From assembly GCF_019649055.1 (NCBI RefSeq), contig NW_026570294.1, forward strand, positions 186,001 to 250,000: 64,000 nucleotides of DNA. Reading direction: 5' to 3'. The translations under genes and the position numbers were made by a program. The notes beneath the pieces were generated by a model that saw nothing but the letters and a program-made list of their open reading frames with translations, ran no database searches and was not told the origin of the DNA. Shown here piece by piece: positions 22,135 through 37,498 of the stretch (position 1 is its first letter; each line of letters starts with the position of its first letter). Source of the stretch: Paramacrobiotus metropolitanus (taxonomy: Eukaryota; Tardigrada; Eutardigrada; Parachela; Macrobiotidae).

Positions 22135-22562
22135 GTTGGTAGTGCTTGCGCAAGAGCGGTGCGTCCAAATATTTCCCGACAAACAGGAGATGACAATTAT
22201 ATAGAAATCTTCGCCAGACTGCAGTTAGTCTACAAGATCCATCCACGGGACATCGCGAAAGGCAGCATTCCGGTTCCCCGGCGCGCCTTACCCTTTACAT
22301 CTGAGGAAGCCTTTCTGATGGGCCACCAACAAGCACAGAGCTTACTTTTCAGTGCAGCGGCTGCTTAGCTGGAAACGGCACTGCAGACTTACATCGAAGA
22401 ACCGGAAGGAGAATCATGGTTTACGAGAGTATGGTTAACAACCTGACTGATACGCAGATAGAAGCGTTTCGCAGTGCGCCAAATGCTACGATATCCTTTA
22501 ACACCGGCGCCGTAGATCCGCTGAGAGCCAGTTCGGCGGATGAAGCGTATCGACGGTCTTAA
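22135..22562 (+). pseudogene. P4HA pseudogene (exon 3 fragment)
   Basis: This matches exon 3 of the complete P4HA gene from ERCVQ.FPDKQE to the PLR.SSADEAYR end. It is disabled three ways. One base is lost after the CAGGA of PDKQE (near 22188), shifting the frame. A TAG replaces a Trp codon after SAAAA (22366-22368). About 137 bases of the intact gene, from GGAGAA to the GGTTTACGAG box, are deleted at ~22412. No dioxygenase exons follow. It is closer in sequence to the complete gene than to the truncated minus-strand copy. Confidence 0.88.
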
Positions 22563-22587
22563 GCTCTTTCTTTACTGGAGTCAAACT

Positions 22588-24275
22588 TCATAATTTCAAC
22601 ACCTTGGAAAATGGTGTCCAGCAAAACACATGACTGCAGGTTTTCAGCAAGCCAAATCGCAACAGGAGGACGTATCGGATCGTATTATAATATGAGAACT
22701 GACTTTTCTTTCGACGCAAATTCATATAAACATTCACAGCATTCAGCTCCTCGGCGCAGTTCACAGTCAGCGCATAGGAAAAGGCACGGTTCCGGGGAAA
22801 TGCCTCACTTGAATAAGTTCCAATTACAACAACTTCCCCCGCTCTTTTTTTCTGGATCAAGTGCGCATTCCGCTTGAGGAAATTACGGTACCACGCAAAC
22901 GTGCAGCCGCAGTGAAGCCGTTTCACATTCACCAGGTCAGACTTATATAGTTAGCTGCCCCATCTCTGCAGGTTGACAGCATTGTGGGATAACGACGATA
23001 AAATAATAAATACGAGGTAACAATTTCTGAATTCATGCACAGTACTTCTCCGTTTCTTAGTTATTTCGTGAAAGCGGTCGGCGTACGATTACTTCACAAG
23101 TCTGCGTGTAAGTCCCAAAAAGACTTCGTATATACTATCACGAATAATAAATAATTGTTCTAAATCAAACAATCTTTGCCTGATCCATTGAAAACAAGAT
23201 ACTAGTACGCTTCGGCTTTTATCATATACATACGTATAAAACATATTTCGTTTTACCCGCATCTTCAACGGCTTAAGGTCATGAACGTGCACTTCGCAGC
23301 TTGCAAGATGTTTTAAATATGTGCAGTTTAAATTTTAAAATGCCGGAACGGACGTATGACGTGCGCAAAAACGATAATTTAATCTCTAACAGCAAATTAA
23401 TTTTTTTTCAAAAGAACGGTCAATAAAATCGTACGGGATCAAGTAAACGCCAGTGAAAAATAATTACCGGACATCTTACCCATGCCATATGCTAAGCGGC
23501 CTTCCGTGGATACATAAGGTTTGCAACTTGGCTGAGTTAGTGAACGTGTAGAGCTCCAGTTCTTTCACGGTAGTGTAGAAAAAAGTGATCGAGCGAACAT
23601 TCGGAAGCCGGGAAAAATATTGCCGTCTTATCACCAAATCCGTGGCATGCCACAGTTGGAGCGTAACCAGATTGGACAGAGCCCCGACATTGAAGATTTT
23701 TGCGGTGACTGCTGCACACACGGCCACGTTAAGCCCGATAATCTGCGTGCGAATAGGTCGAATGACGTCAAAATGTATCCTCGGTGTTGTTGCGTTAGCA
23801 CAACGGCCCGGCTGGCGCTGGAGATGCTGACATTCCGGGCGTACTGGGCGAGGGCGGTGCCCGTGCCGCCAAATTCACAGTTTATGGTGATGTAGGCCTG
23901 TGACAGACTATACGACGAATACCAGGTCTCACTACCTTCACCGCAGAACATCGCATCGTAGGCCGTGTTCTCCGCAGCGGTTAACGTGTCCGTGCGAAAA
24001 CTACTGAGGACTGCAGCTGGGCTGTTGTCTGTTATGGTGGGTGTGGTCGGTGCATTGCATTCAGTTTCGAAGCGAATCGGTTCCCCCGGGGAGTCAGAAA
24101 TATTTACGGTAATAATGGAGATGCATACAATATGTCCGAATCTGAAAATCGACTACTGCTCTTCCTAGGTGCAAGTAAATTTGCCAGAAAGCCTGCTTCA
24201 AGCTCTTACCGGGACCCCGTCCAGCTACGATCAGTACGCCATTACTGCGATTTTACGTAAAATCAAATCTTGCAT
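22588..24275 (-). pseudogene. Secreted LRR-protein gene, copy A (broken)
   Basis: Minus-strand homologue of the intact genes at 33.8 and 37.5 kb. A signal-peptide-like exon begins at ATG 24275 but hits a TGA early. The main exon (about 24130-23480) covers the Cys-rich N-terminus and the LRRs (GALSNLVTLQL, FSRLPNVRSITF, YTFTNSAKLQTL). It carries a ~16-base deletion near 23770 relative to copy B, which shifts the frame in the middle. The last exon (from about 22965) has an in-frame TAA and a length change before the Cys-rich cap, where HCDC has become HCGC, and it lacks the final cysteines. Several independent lesions mark it as a pseudogene. Confidence 0.8.
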
Positions 24276-26091
24276 GGTGCAATGAAATTTGCGTGTTGCT
24301 GATCAGAATTTGCTATTCCCAGTCGGTCGATTCCCGCTGGCTAACTGTCGATAACTGACGACGAGCATTGCCTTATGTTGTGCTGTGAAAGAGAGGAACC
24401 AGACTAAAATACTTTCAAGTATTTGTTATCAAAATATCGATCAAGACCGCACCAGGTGATAGGCTGGGACACTTGCAGAGTGCACGTTGGTCAAGCATTT
24501 TTCAGAGTCATCGTATATGATTATATTTACTGTAGCAGCGCTGGTGCGTATTGTATCGTTGATTTTGTGGGATGTAATGTACATAGTGGAATTACAAGTA
24601 GACAATTTAGCATCAGAGCGTTCCTGAAAACAGCTTCTAACATTTGACAAAAAACGGCACGGAATACCGTTCCATGAATTGCAGTTTAGATAATGAGATA
24701 ACACCTTATTTTTGGGTCAGGGTTGAACACTAATTACTCGCCGAGCCAATTCGCAATTTTATTTAGTCCAATAGACAAAAAATCCATCATCACTCTCTCG
24801 TCAGTGTCGTCACTACCAATACTCTTTTTTACATACATCTTTTGTACGATCTTGCATTGTACACATATACGTACGGGCCGGTACGGCTATAACCAAGCCA
24901 AGTCACTTGTCTTGGTTGCAACGTGTATCTGTACTCGTACATCTAGATGCAGTATGAGCAGAAAGCAAAAAGGTCATTAAATATCCTTTTGGGGATTCGC
25001 CCACTCAACACTATCCGATGCCGACCTGGGGTGGTAGTGCCGGAATAGATAGATGCCCGTGGAATACGTATGTAGCTTCCAATCCCCGTATTTCACAGCA
25101 ATAAGGAATATTTTTTACTTATTGTAATCATGAAATTACTGCTGCGGTACTTGTATGCCGAGGAAATTAATTTGTGTAATGGATCCATTGAGGTATTATC
25201 TGGATAAACGGACCATGAGTTGCTGCTGCTGCCGATGTTCCCACAAAAGGCTAAAGCGTTGCGCAACTGATGCGAAACGCAGTCAGTCAGGATGTTTTTA
25301 ATCCATTGGCACGCACCGTGCACCGTACGCGTGCAGTGAATGCTACGTTACCCATTTGGACACTTACCAGTAATTATACTGTTCTTTGGTACCTGTAGTT
25401 GCTAACTATACACGTAAATAAACGGCGTGCAGTATTCCGTAATCACAGTCAGTTCATTCGACGGCGTTCTTACGTATTCGACCGTTTTGTTTAGATTTTA
25501 TCCTAAAATAATTGTGCCATCGTAGTCTTTCGGGAACTGTTGGAATTTGTGAGAGCATAATTTTAATCGCAGCTACTTGCAGCGATTTCCGCCCGAACAT
25601 GCACAGTACTTGTACAAAAACGCGTTGTAGCCGCGCGTTACGAATCGCACTTTTTACCTAATAACGGATAAGGGAGGGCCTTCCCGATCTGCATCATGGA
25701 CAGATATGATCGACCGTGTTTATTGTTAGAACTGGAAATGTGTTACGTGTACCGGTGTACGTAATCATTAACTGATCTATGACTGTACTATCTTCATGGC
25801 TGACCAGGAAGTGTAACGCCCACCCAGCACACCTATCCCTAATGATAATTAGACTTCTGCGTGAAGTGGCGACTAATGTATGAGTGTTATGTTACCGACT
25901 GCGCTGTGTAAGCGAGTGTTGTACAGAATATCTATGAACATCTTGTGGACGTCACTGAATGAACAACTGCGGACGTATCTGAGTTGGTTCATTAGTACAG
26001 TTAGTACGGTAGTCAGTTACCACTTTCCTAAAGACCACTATTTAATTTTCAAGATTTAGCGCTTACAAAACAACTGGCATTTGCCAACGTC
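24276..26091. other. Intergenic region upstream of the GH16 receptor kinase
   Basis: About 1.8 kb without a supported gene. Several short frames are present on both strands, none protein-like. The promoter of the downstream gene should lie in its last part; no clear core element was found. Confidence 0.35.
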
Positions 26092-28758
<2,667 letters not shown>

Positions 28759-29921
28759 CAATGTTATGGTCAAGAGGCGGGGAAACCCCAATTATTAGTA
28801 ATTTGTGGCTGATAGTAAGAAACAAAGTCCTACCGTCTAAAATAAGAGGACCAAGTAAACAGCAAAACAAGGGCAAGTCACCGGTTGGATTTTTTTTATC
28901 CGCTCCCGTAGAGTCTTTATATCAGGTCTGTTACAGTTTTTTACCGTTGATCATCGAATCAATATCTGTTATCACAGAGACTAAATCTGTTGATTTTATT
29001 CTCAGACCGCATTTTTGGAGGAAAATATCGATTCATTTATTGCCGAAGTTGCTATCGCTGTTGCTAAAGATATTAATAAGCAGCTTTTCTAAAAACTCAT
29101 CACAGTGTACACTTACCTTTACAGTCTTTACAGTTTACCTTCTCTAAAGCTTTACAGTTTTTATAAAAGCTCTTTGTACCCATCTGTTAGCTTTAGCTGT
29201 CCCGGACAGCTAAAACTAACAGAATGATAATGATATTCAACGAGCAACAGGCAGTATGTTAACCAACGCTTATCCAGTTTCGACACCGGGCGTCGTTGTA
29301 GTACTTCAACATCGTTGTGTATTGTACTTTACAGATCCAGTTATTTTGTTAAGCACATCAGGATGTTATGGCGTACGTAGCTTAACAGTCATAGTAAGTA
29401 AAATACTGCACTCAACAAAATTCATGTATTAATATTTTGTTAGAATGTGCTGCGGTATGCCAGTTTGTTTTCATCAGTCTCAAGTGTGCTTGATGAGTTT
29501 GTGCTAACGCGGATTTCTGCACACTTTACATGCTCACGTATGTATCTGGTACTTGCGGAACTGGTAGCTGCGGAACTGGTAGCGCATGTCTGCTGCTTTG
29601 ATAGATACCGGTCTATGCGTTATTTCTCCATTATGAGTCTGAGTACCGCAGCTTTCTATCGTACAAGCTGGCCATGTAAAATAGTCTTTTTTACCGTGGA
29701 CATCATCGTCCATGTTAAGAGTCAGCGTTGACGTTAAGAGGAGATTCAGGTTTTCGCTACGAGTTTACCTTCCTTTCCTAGGTTAAGTTAGGCACTTTAT
29801 TTCATTCGTAGACACACAATTACTTCGCTACATATAATCTTTTATAAGTGACAATTATAAAACGATTGATTAGCTTGTCCGAAACTTCCGACCACGAAAC
29901 TGCTGTCAGTTATACGACAAG
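28759..29921. repeat. Intergenic with a dispersed repeat shared with 33.55-33.76 kb
   Basis: The stretch 28985-29275 matches 33555-33755 in blocks: AATATCGATT, GCCGAAG, TTAGCTTTAGCTGTCC versus TTAGTTTTAGCTGTCC, and CAGGCAGTATGTTAACCAA. Both copies lie downstream of a gene. No transposase or clear termini are seen. The remainder holds no supported gene. Confidence 0.55.
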
Positions 29922-32345
29922 ATGTTCTCGAAGAAAGTTTGTCACTGGAACGCTGTGAATGTTATGCGAAACGGGCTTCTGCAACGCGGTCTTATAGTCG
30001 ATAAACTGGATTTAGGATGGGTTGTTGATTTTGATATCTTTGGGCAAAAACCGGAGGTTATTCCATACAGCAGTTACAATATATTTCTGGACAAAATGAG
30101 GACTCCAGCGTCTCAAGACAATACAGACTGTACGGTATTGTGCGGCAGCCACGACATATATCAGCATCCACAAGTATTGCTCAAGTTAGCAACCAACCAG
30201 CCTTGGACGTGGTATGAATGCAACGTGTCGTCGGGCTCATCTAATCGAAATTATTTTGCCCTCGTCGAAGTGATCTACGGAAACGAGCGCATTGTTACTG
30301 TCGTTCGAGCGAATCGTCTCCGCGGTCATCCACACATCGGGCGTTTATTACGGAAGAACGATATTCTTAAAGAGGAACTTCCTGTGCCCCCGGACTCTGT
30401 CGCCCTTAGTTCAACCGCAGTGAAGTTTTGGAAAGTGAATTTCCCTCGCACCCATCCTGTCCAAATATTAGACAACCAAATCACATTTCTTCAGCCACGC
30501 TTTGATAAAGGACTTGACCAAAACAAAGTGGTAGGTTATACTCAGCTGCTGGATTTGTGATCTGATTTGTAGAAATAATGTTAGTATAAATAATGATTTG
30601 TAGAAATAATGTTAGAAGGGTTTACTCATGTACTTTTGCCAATGGCTGATTTTATTTACACATAATGTACCGCTAAGAAAGTACAGCTGATATTTTGTTG
30701 CAGGCAGAGATACTGAAAAGAGGTGAAATAGAAAGCCGAATAACCAGACAGGAAGACGAAATAGATAGATCGGATTTTGCGCTTTTTGACATGGATGAAT
30801 TTAATTCAATATACGATCCTCACAGTCCAACAGAGAGTTTACTGCAGCAAATGCAGTCATATATACGGAAAAAATCTGAACTTCCATGTACCGAAAGTTA
30901 TCCTTCCCTTAACGACCTTTCCCTCGATGTTCTTGTGGACATAATTTCGGTTCTGGATGGAGGTCATCAAGCAGTTGTACGATCCGTTTGTACTGCCTGG
31001 AATTCGGTTGTGCTGTCCACTAAGTGTACTAAGACGGTAATAATTCAATATTCACGCTGGGTTGATAATAACAAGCAGAATCCGTATGAGTTGATGTCGT
31101 TACTCTGCCATTGTATTACCAGCGCAACGCAATATGTGATATTTGCCACTGAGGATATCTTTTTCCCGCTACCGCTTTTGGCTGATCTCCGGACCTTCAA
31201 GGAGATGCCCCTAACGTTTGTTTTCGCCAACACCACAGTGAGAAGCGGTATGTTTTGTGAAGAAACTATTGCTGACGGACACGTGGATCTACTGAATAAA
31301 ATTCGTACTTCATTTTCACAAATGATGGAGCCACCGTTTGCCCGGCTTCTTTTGTACAAGGTCACACTGCAGCAATTTTTCGTCCCGGCCTGCGCAGACT
31401 ACGTGAGTTACAAAGAGAAAAATAGTGGCTTGTTGGATTTGGTCATCGTGCGCTTGGCAGTGAACGTTCACGAAGAGATCGCCTTTCTCGACGTGCTTAA
31501 ACGAGCCGCACCAGCATTTCCAGATTTCAACATTTTGCCACATCGAGAAATTTTCCAGGGTCTAACAGAATGGATTGCCGAGGCCAATGGCAATACCGTT
31601 CGAGAAAACGAGATCCTGACCGTAAGTATTTGCTTGAAAACCGCTATGATAAATGCGTCTACAGACATTTCGTTTTGCTGAGCATTAGACAGCCTTTATA
31701 TCGTAGATCCTGAAAAAGTGGCAATCGGACGACGTTCGCTTCGGTCAACATATGCAATGGAAAGATATGGAGGCAAAAATAAACGCTGGCCTTACTAATT
31801 TGCATCCTATTACGTTTTGGGCCCTGCTGGCATTGTCAAGAACGCTGACGAAAAGGCAAGAACAAATGCTTCGTCTTACTTATCGCTACGAGGAAAACGT
31901 TGTTGAGAGCAATAACTTGCATGTTTACGGTAATGCTGCCAACAACGGCATGGACTTGGATCCGAATTCCGATTATTTGATTTTTAATCAAAATCGCAAA
32001 AAGGAAGATGACCTGGATGAGAACAGCAATGATTTAAATCTGGATTACGATAACAATAACCTGAATCAGAACCGCGATGGCATAGAGCTGGATGATGATG
32101 ACCTCGGTGAGGACCGCGATGACCTAGAACTAGATGATGATGACCTGGGTGAAGACCGCGATGACCTAGAACTAGATGATGATGACCTGGGTGAAGACCG
32201 CGATGACTTATTTCTGGAATGTGACGACGATGACCTGGGTGAAGATCGCGATGACTTAGGTCTGGAGTACCATAACAATGACCAGGACGATGACAGCGAT
32301 GATTTCGGTCTGGATGATGATGCGCGACTCGACAACATATACTAG
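29922..32345 (+). CDS. F-box protein with N-terminal tandem barrel-like domain and Asp-rich C-terminal repeats
   Basis: Three exons join in phase 0 to 721 residues: 29922-30530, 30704-31621 and 31707-32345. Exon 1 carries two similar V/W-rich units (VNVMRNGLLQRG...VIPYSSYNIF, then PWTWYECNV...VVRANRLRG) that match the small gene at 16-17 kb. Residues ~269-306 (YPSLNDLSLDVLVDIISVLD...RSVCTAWNSVV) form an F-box, so the protein is probably a substrate receptor of an SCF ubiquitin ligase bound through Skp1. The helical region after it may be the substrate-binding part. The C-terminus is an acidic tandem repeat, about four copies of LDDDDLGEDRDD. AATAAA is at 32745. The domain order is not one I know from standard F-box families, which suggests a lineage-specific family. 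Confidence 0.82.
30565..30615 (+). repeat. Direct repeat in F-box gene intron 1
   Basis: GATTTGTAGAAATAATGTTAG occurs twice, ten bases apart, inside the 173-bp first intron. Confidence 0.85.
32085..32270 (+). repeat. 42-bp coding tandem repeat (Asp-rich)
   Basis: About four imperfect units of GATGATGATGACCT-GGTGA-GACCGCGATGAC, each encoding the 14-residue acidic module in the F-box protein. The units differ by a few bases and the last one is interrupted by an extra segment. Confidence 0.88.
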
Positions 32346-33816
32346 GACGTACAAGGACGATGCTGGCTTGGGTTTGGACGATGACCTGCGAATAAACCCT
32401 GGTGACTACTTCGGTGTAAAAATGAACTACGAATGGGACGAGGGTCACGAGATCATTAACTGTGCCGACTTGGACTTTGTTTCTGAATGCGGAAGCGGCT
32501 GCTTCTGAACCTACAACTGCCGACTGCAGCTCAATTATATTAGCTCCACTTTGTACAAGAGGTTTACCGGGCGATCAAAACGTTATTCAACAATTCATAA
32601 AGAAAACTGCCGGTCTTCGATCAACATATTTAAAAAAACGTTTCAGACTTTAGATGAGACGGGTGAAGGGCGTGAAAACTCACGGACTGCATTACCGGGC
32701 ATGGTCTCCAAAGTTGAACTATTGTCGGGCATGAAAGCAGTTTGAATAAAAATACGAATGCTTATGATAAGCTTTAGCGGTTACTGTAAAAAGTACAAAC
32801 ACGTCTGATATACCAACCACGCCACAAATCGGTAGAGCGAATTTTTCTCACCACTGTAACAAAAAAACAGTTAAGAGAGGTAGTTCTCCCACTACCGTTT
32901 TGGCATCGGCGTGTTCAGTAGCACCTTTATTCTCAACCATCTAGCAGCGGTAGCGCTCCTGAATTCTGTGGTACAACAGTGGGCCAAATGGATACAGTGC
33001 AAAATTCTAGCGGAGAGAACAGGTTGCAGTAGAAGTGGAATGGACGAATGATAGACTTTGAAGTCAGCTGCTATCAACGAAACTAACAAATCAGTGCTGC
33101 TGGCTGTCTATAATCGCGACTAGGGCGCATGGCTGAATGCACTCCCAGTCCCGTCCCCAAACCTGAACACGTTTCAGCGAGAGAAAGAGTTGAGTACTGG
33201 CGTCGCTCTTAGATTTGGACTTTCAGCGGCGGAGGAACACAACTGCACGAATTTCGGCAGCCATGTGGAAATAAATGGCCAACACGGTTTATTCCGCCCT
33301 AGCAGCAAAGGTCACGGCAAGGTGAGCTGAACGATTAGACGAAGCGCTTCTTGGAAATGGGGCTATCCTTGCCAAAGCGATCGAGCCGTCTGGGCTGTCA
33401 GATCGCGGCAGTAAACGGCCGGAGCACGAATAGCCATTTTGGCTGTTTTTTAATGTTCAAATTTGAATCATTTTAATCAGTGTTCATTAGCGTAGCAAGG
33501 GTAAAAACAAGCTTATAGACTAAACCAAGCCACGTATCAATATTCGCAATTCAAAACTAAATCTGTTGTCTTTATCACCGAATTTCGTAGGACAATATCG
33601 ATTTGGTTATGCCGAAGCTGTCTGTTATCGCTCAAAGAAATAAGTTCAAGCAGTTAAACTAAACTCAAAAATGACAAAATCTTTGTCATCGGTTAGTTTT
33701 AGCTGTCCATAATGATTTTTTAACTGTTCAACGAAAAACAGGCAGTATGTTAACCAATACTCCACAACTGGAAAGCCTTGTTGAAAAGCAAAAAGCCAGC
33801 AACAGGGTATAGATTT
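32346..33816. other. F-box gene 3' UTR and spacer
   Basis: From 32346 to 32505 another frame continues in acidic style (DDAGLGLDDDLRINPGDYFGV) to a TGA, as if the coding region once ran on through a frameshift. AATAAA at 32745-32750 ends the likely transcript. Beyond it the second copy of the repeat seen at 29 kb lies at 33555-33755. No further gene is supported. Confidence 0.5.
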
Positions 33817-35116
33817 TTAGCATGCTAATTCGTTACACGAGGTATTATATGAGTACTGGTTTAATTTGCGATTACGATAGACATTATCCTTATCCAAGGC
33901 TGCAGCACAGTTGACAGTCAACGGGTCAGGCCACAAACCCATGTCCATGGGGAATTCCTCACTTGCATACGTCCCGATCGCGACCGCTTCTCCCACACGT
34001 TTCTTTTGGATTAAGTGTGGATTCCGCTTGAGGAAGTTGCGGTACCACGCAAACGAGCAGTCACAGTGGAGCCGTTTCACACTCTCCAATTCATCCTTAG
34101 GTAATTGCCTCATATCTGCAGTTTAACAACGTTACGACAAAACGACGGTATAATATTATCGGTTAACAATAATTACAGTTAGTAATGTCCTTTGCTATGT
34201 ATACCATATATTCGCTAAAAATTGCGCATACCATTCAATAATAGGCAAGATTGCGCAAAGTGTTGTGAACCGTTTTCAAAAATACGAGTAGTAAACTAAT
34301 AAAACGCTCACCGATGTTATACGCTACGCGCCCTTCCAAGGACAAAGTTTTCAAGTGAGCCAGGTCCGTGAAGGTGTACGGTTCTAATTCTTTTACGCTG
34401 GAATACGTAAAGGTGATCCAGCGAACACTGGGAAGTCCGGAAAAATCATGCCGTTTTATTACGAGATTCTTGGCATACCCCACTTGTAACATAACCAGAT
34501 TTGGTATAGCACCGGCATTGTAGATTTTCGTGGTGAGCGCTGGAGTGGCGCCTCGATGCACGTCCAGCTCAATAATCTGTGTACGAATGGGTCCAATGAC
34601 GTCAGAATGCAGCGGATCTTCGGTGTCGTTTCGTTCGTTCATTTTCAGCACAACGGCCCGGTTAGCGCTGGTGATGCTAACATTGCGGGCGAACTGTGCG
34701 AGGGCGGTGCGCGTGCTGCCGAACTGGCAGGTAATGGTGACATAGGTGTGCGAAAGAGGGTCCATCGAATGGTTCCGTGCATAGACCATTGGGCAGTAAT
34801 TCTCGTCATCGTCACCACAGGGCATTTTATGATAGGTCACGCATTCCTCTGCGCTTAACATGTCCGTACGAAGTGTACCGCCGGCTGTTACGGGGCTGTT
34901 GTCCGCGATGCCGGTGGGTGTGGTCGGCGCATTGCACTCGGATTCGAAACGAATCGGTGCATCTGAAATGGTAATAACAACAACGTTAATACCACCAAAC
35001 TCCGCAAGAAAATGTGTTTCACAAAATTATTCCCGTCTGTTTTACGTACTGGCACAGCATCCGACTGCGATTATCACGACCCAGGCTGTGATTTTATATA
35101 GAATCTGACCGTGCAT
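33817..35116 (-). CDS. Secreted LRR protein, copy B
   Basis: Three minus-strand exons, 35116-35050, 34962-34312 and 34115-33817, join in phase 1 to 338 residues. Exon 1 is a signal peptide (MHGQILYKITAWVVIIAVGCCA). The main exon starts with a Cys-containing segment (SAEECVTYHKMPCGDDDENYC), then several degenerate leucine-rich repeats (IPNLVMLQVG, FSGLPSVRWITF, YTFTDLAHLKTLSL). The last exon is a cysteine-rich C-terminal cap (LHCDCSFAWYRNFLKRN ... VNC ... SCNELAC) like LRRCT domains. No transmembrane segment follows, so it should be secreted to the extracellular space. Ligand and role are unknown. It is a paralogue of the gene at 37.5-39.1 kb and of the broken copy at 22.6-24.3 kb, all on the same strand. 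Confidence 0.83.
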
Positions 35117-37498
35117 GGTAAACTATATGCAAACTGTCAATTGTTTAGAACAATCTGCAATTCCTGCTCATTGCCAGCTTTTGGAATAACTGACAACGGT
35201 CTTTGTTATATGTTGTGAGTGGTTCAAGCGTTGTTAGCGGCAGCAAACGAGGCTGAACTACTTTATTTTAAAGCGCTTCTTATCGAATTGCCAATCACCG
35301 CTTGGCGAGGCGTAAACAACAGTCAGAGTACACTTTCGTAAAGAATTCTTCAAAACCCTCGTACATCGATCAGTGCGGCGGTCGGGAAATGAAAATGTGG
35401 CCACGGTACCTGTTACATAATTCACGCATGATAAAGTATTGCATGACACTCCTGAAAACGGACTTTTTGAACATAATTGGCTAGCAACGACACTAGTACT
35501 CTGTACTGACAACCATTTCCCATAATTACATCGCTCCAACCCGTGCCAAAAAAGTGGCTTGAGAATGGATGAGAGATTAAGACGGAATAGATATCATCAA
35601 CTGTGCATTTGAACTTGAGAAAATCGCTGTGTGGACTTCTGTACGAGGCTTGACAGCCGGTAGTTGGTGGAGTGCAGTACTCGGTACCAGTCTGTGCAAG
35701 ACTACAAATACTTTACTCACCGTTGGACGTTGTGAATGTTACTTTAGTCAAAAACTGCGGTGGATTTGATCGGCAAATTTGCTGGTCATCCTGTGTTACA
35801 TACCAGCCTTTCTGACCTGGGTTGCACCCTGGTTACTCTTCGGGAGAATTTGCAGATTTTATGTGTTGCAGCCTAATAAAAGATCGGATGTCAGTAGGCG
35901 CACACTATTTTTGCGGATAAGCGTTTTTCGTTTGATCTTGTAACACTTCTAAACAAATACGAGCGCAGTTATGTGAAGTAAATATTCAAAGTACCGCTTT
36001 CGGATATCCCAAAAAATGGTTCCGTGTACACAAGCAAATACCTATATTAGGATCAGAAGGCAAAAAGGTCAATATAATTCGTTTCTGGAGACGAACGTGG
36101 CGCTATGTCGAAAACGCTTTTACTATGCATTTTCTATCAACATACACGGGCACCGGCTGAGCAGGTGCAAAAATTCGAAATTTCGAAATTAACAAAGCGC
36201 GTTTACTGGCCCCGTCTCGACCGGAAGGAAGCCGGCATTTGGCTGAACGCGCAGCCCTCCGACACATAGGGAATCTATTGACGGTGACACGCTGAAAATT
36301 TCGGTAGACCTCCGTCTTGGCGCAGTTATTTGTGAGCCACATGTTTGTCTGAAGTATCACAAGCCAGTAGACCGATTTGCACACCACGGCTTATCCTGCT
36401 CATGTTCAGCCGGTAGGCACCCACGGCACGGCGGGCTCAATCACATTAATGTATGCCGCGCTCTCGTTTCAGCCGGCTTTCTTGCTAAACTGGAACCGCG
36501 CGGCACCTCACACACGAGCGAACGACGATCAGACGACTGTAAACGTTTGCCTGGCAGAGGGGAATGTACTTGGCATGAGATGTCACCTGTGTCGATACGG
36601 TTGCTGCTTCCCATATTAGGTCCACGTCGACTAGCCCCGCTTCGTCCGCGGTGCAAGCCGAAGACAGGATAGCCAGTTTGTACTCGTATCTGAGTAGGAA
36701 ATACATTTTCGCGCCCTTTGCATTCGAAACAATGGGCCCTTGGGGACCGTCAGCTACCGCTATCATTAAGGAAATCGGGAAACGACTGCGTAGCTAAACT
36801 GGAGAGGCTAGCTCCTATGAATTTCTCCGACAGCGACTGTCGTTGGAGATTCAACGGGGAACCGCGGCTTCGGTTTTAGGAACAATGGATATAAAAAATA
36901 ACATTAATCTGGGTCATTAATGCCGGATATGTAATGTTCAATTTTTTTTCACGGACGTCACAGCCAGTAGACACAACAGTCTGCTACGTCTCGACCTATA
37001 CAGTACTCGGTTTCTGGCTTCGCTTCGGTCTTCTAGCTCTAGCCAACATCGGTGCACTTCCCTAGTTGTAAAAGTCTGTATAAGCAGTCGCTTAATCGTG
37101 GAAATATACTGCAAACTTGCTGTGCTGCAAGGTCATTTCCTGCTCCAGCTGTTGGTCCAGCGCCTTGCGGTCACTCGGCCTTGAGTGGGAAAGGCCAGTA
37201 ACGTTTTATTTTGTACGTTTTATTTTGTCGTATGTAAGTTAAAGTGGGGTACATACTTTTGAAGTCGCGCATGCAACGACCAACGGTCAAGTCGGTCAAC
37301 TCCTGCACGAACAGTCACCACCCCGCTATACCGAAATACCTGTGTTTGGATTCGGTTATATTTATATAACATATTTAACACCGGTTTCTCTGTGACCCGC
37401 TAAACTTGAGTTTCAAAGATGCTCTGAATAATAAGAAAATTAAATCAATAACACTCCAATACTTATAAGCACATAGAAGGCAACCTGGCTAATAACAG
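35117..37498. other. Intergenic, no supported gene
   Basis: Minus-strand frames at 36103-36387 and 36485-36766 are the longest and have mixed composition, but they have no splice partners or family resemblance that I can defend. The rest is AT-rich. Confidence 0.35.

Noticed and set aside
31984-32448. His/Arg- and Ser/Arg-rich frames antisense to the F-box gene
   Set aside because: Antisense shadows of the Asp-rich tandem repeat.
36103-36766. Minus-strand frames between the two LRR genes
   Set aside because: Composition is fair, but there is no known domain, no consistent splice chain and no paralogue in the window, so not called as a gene.
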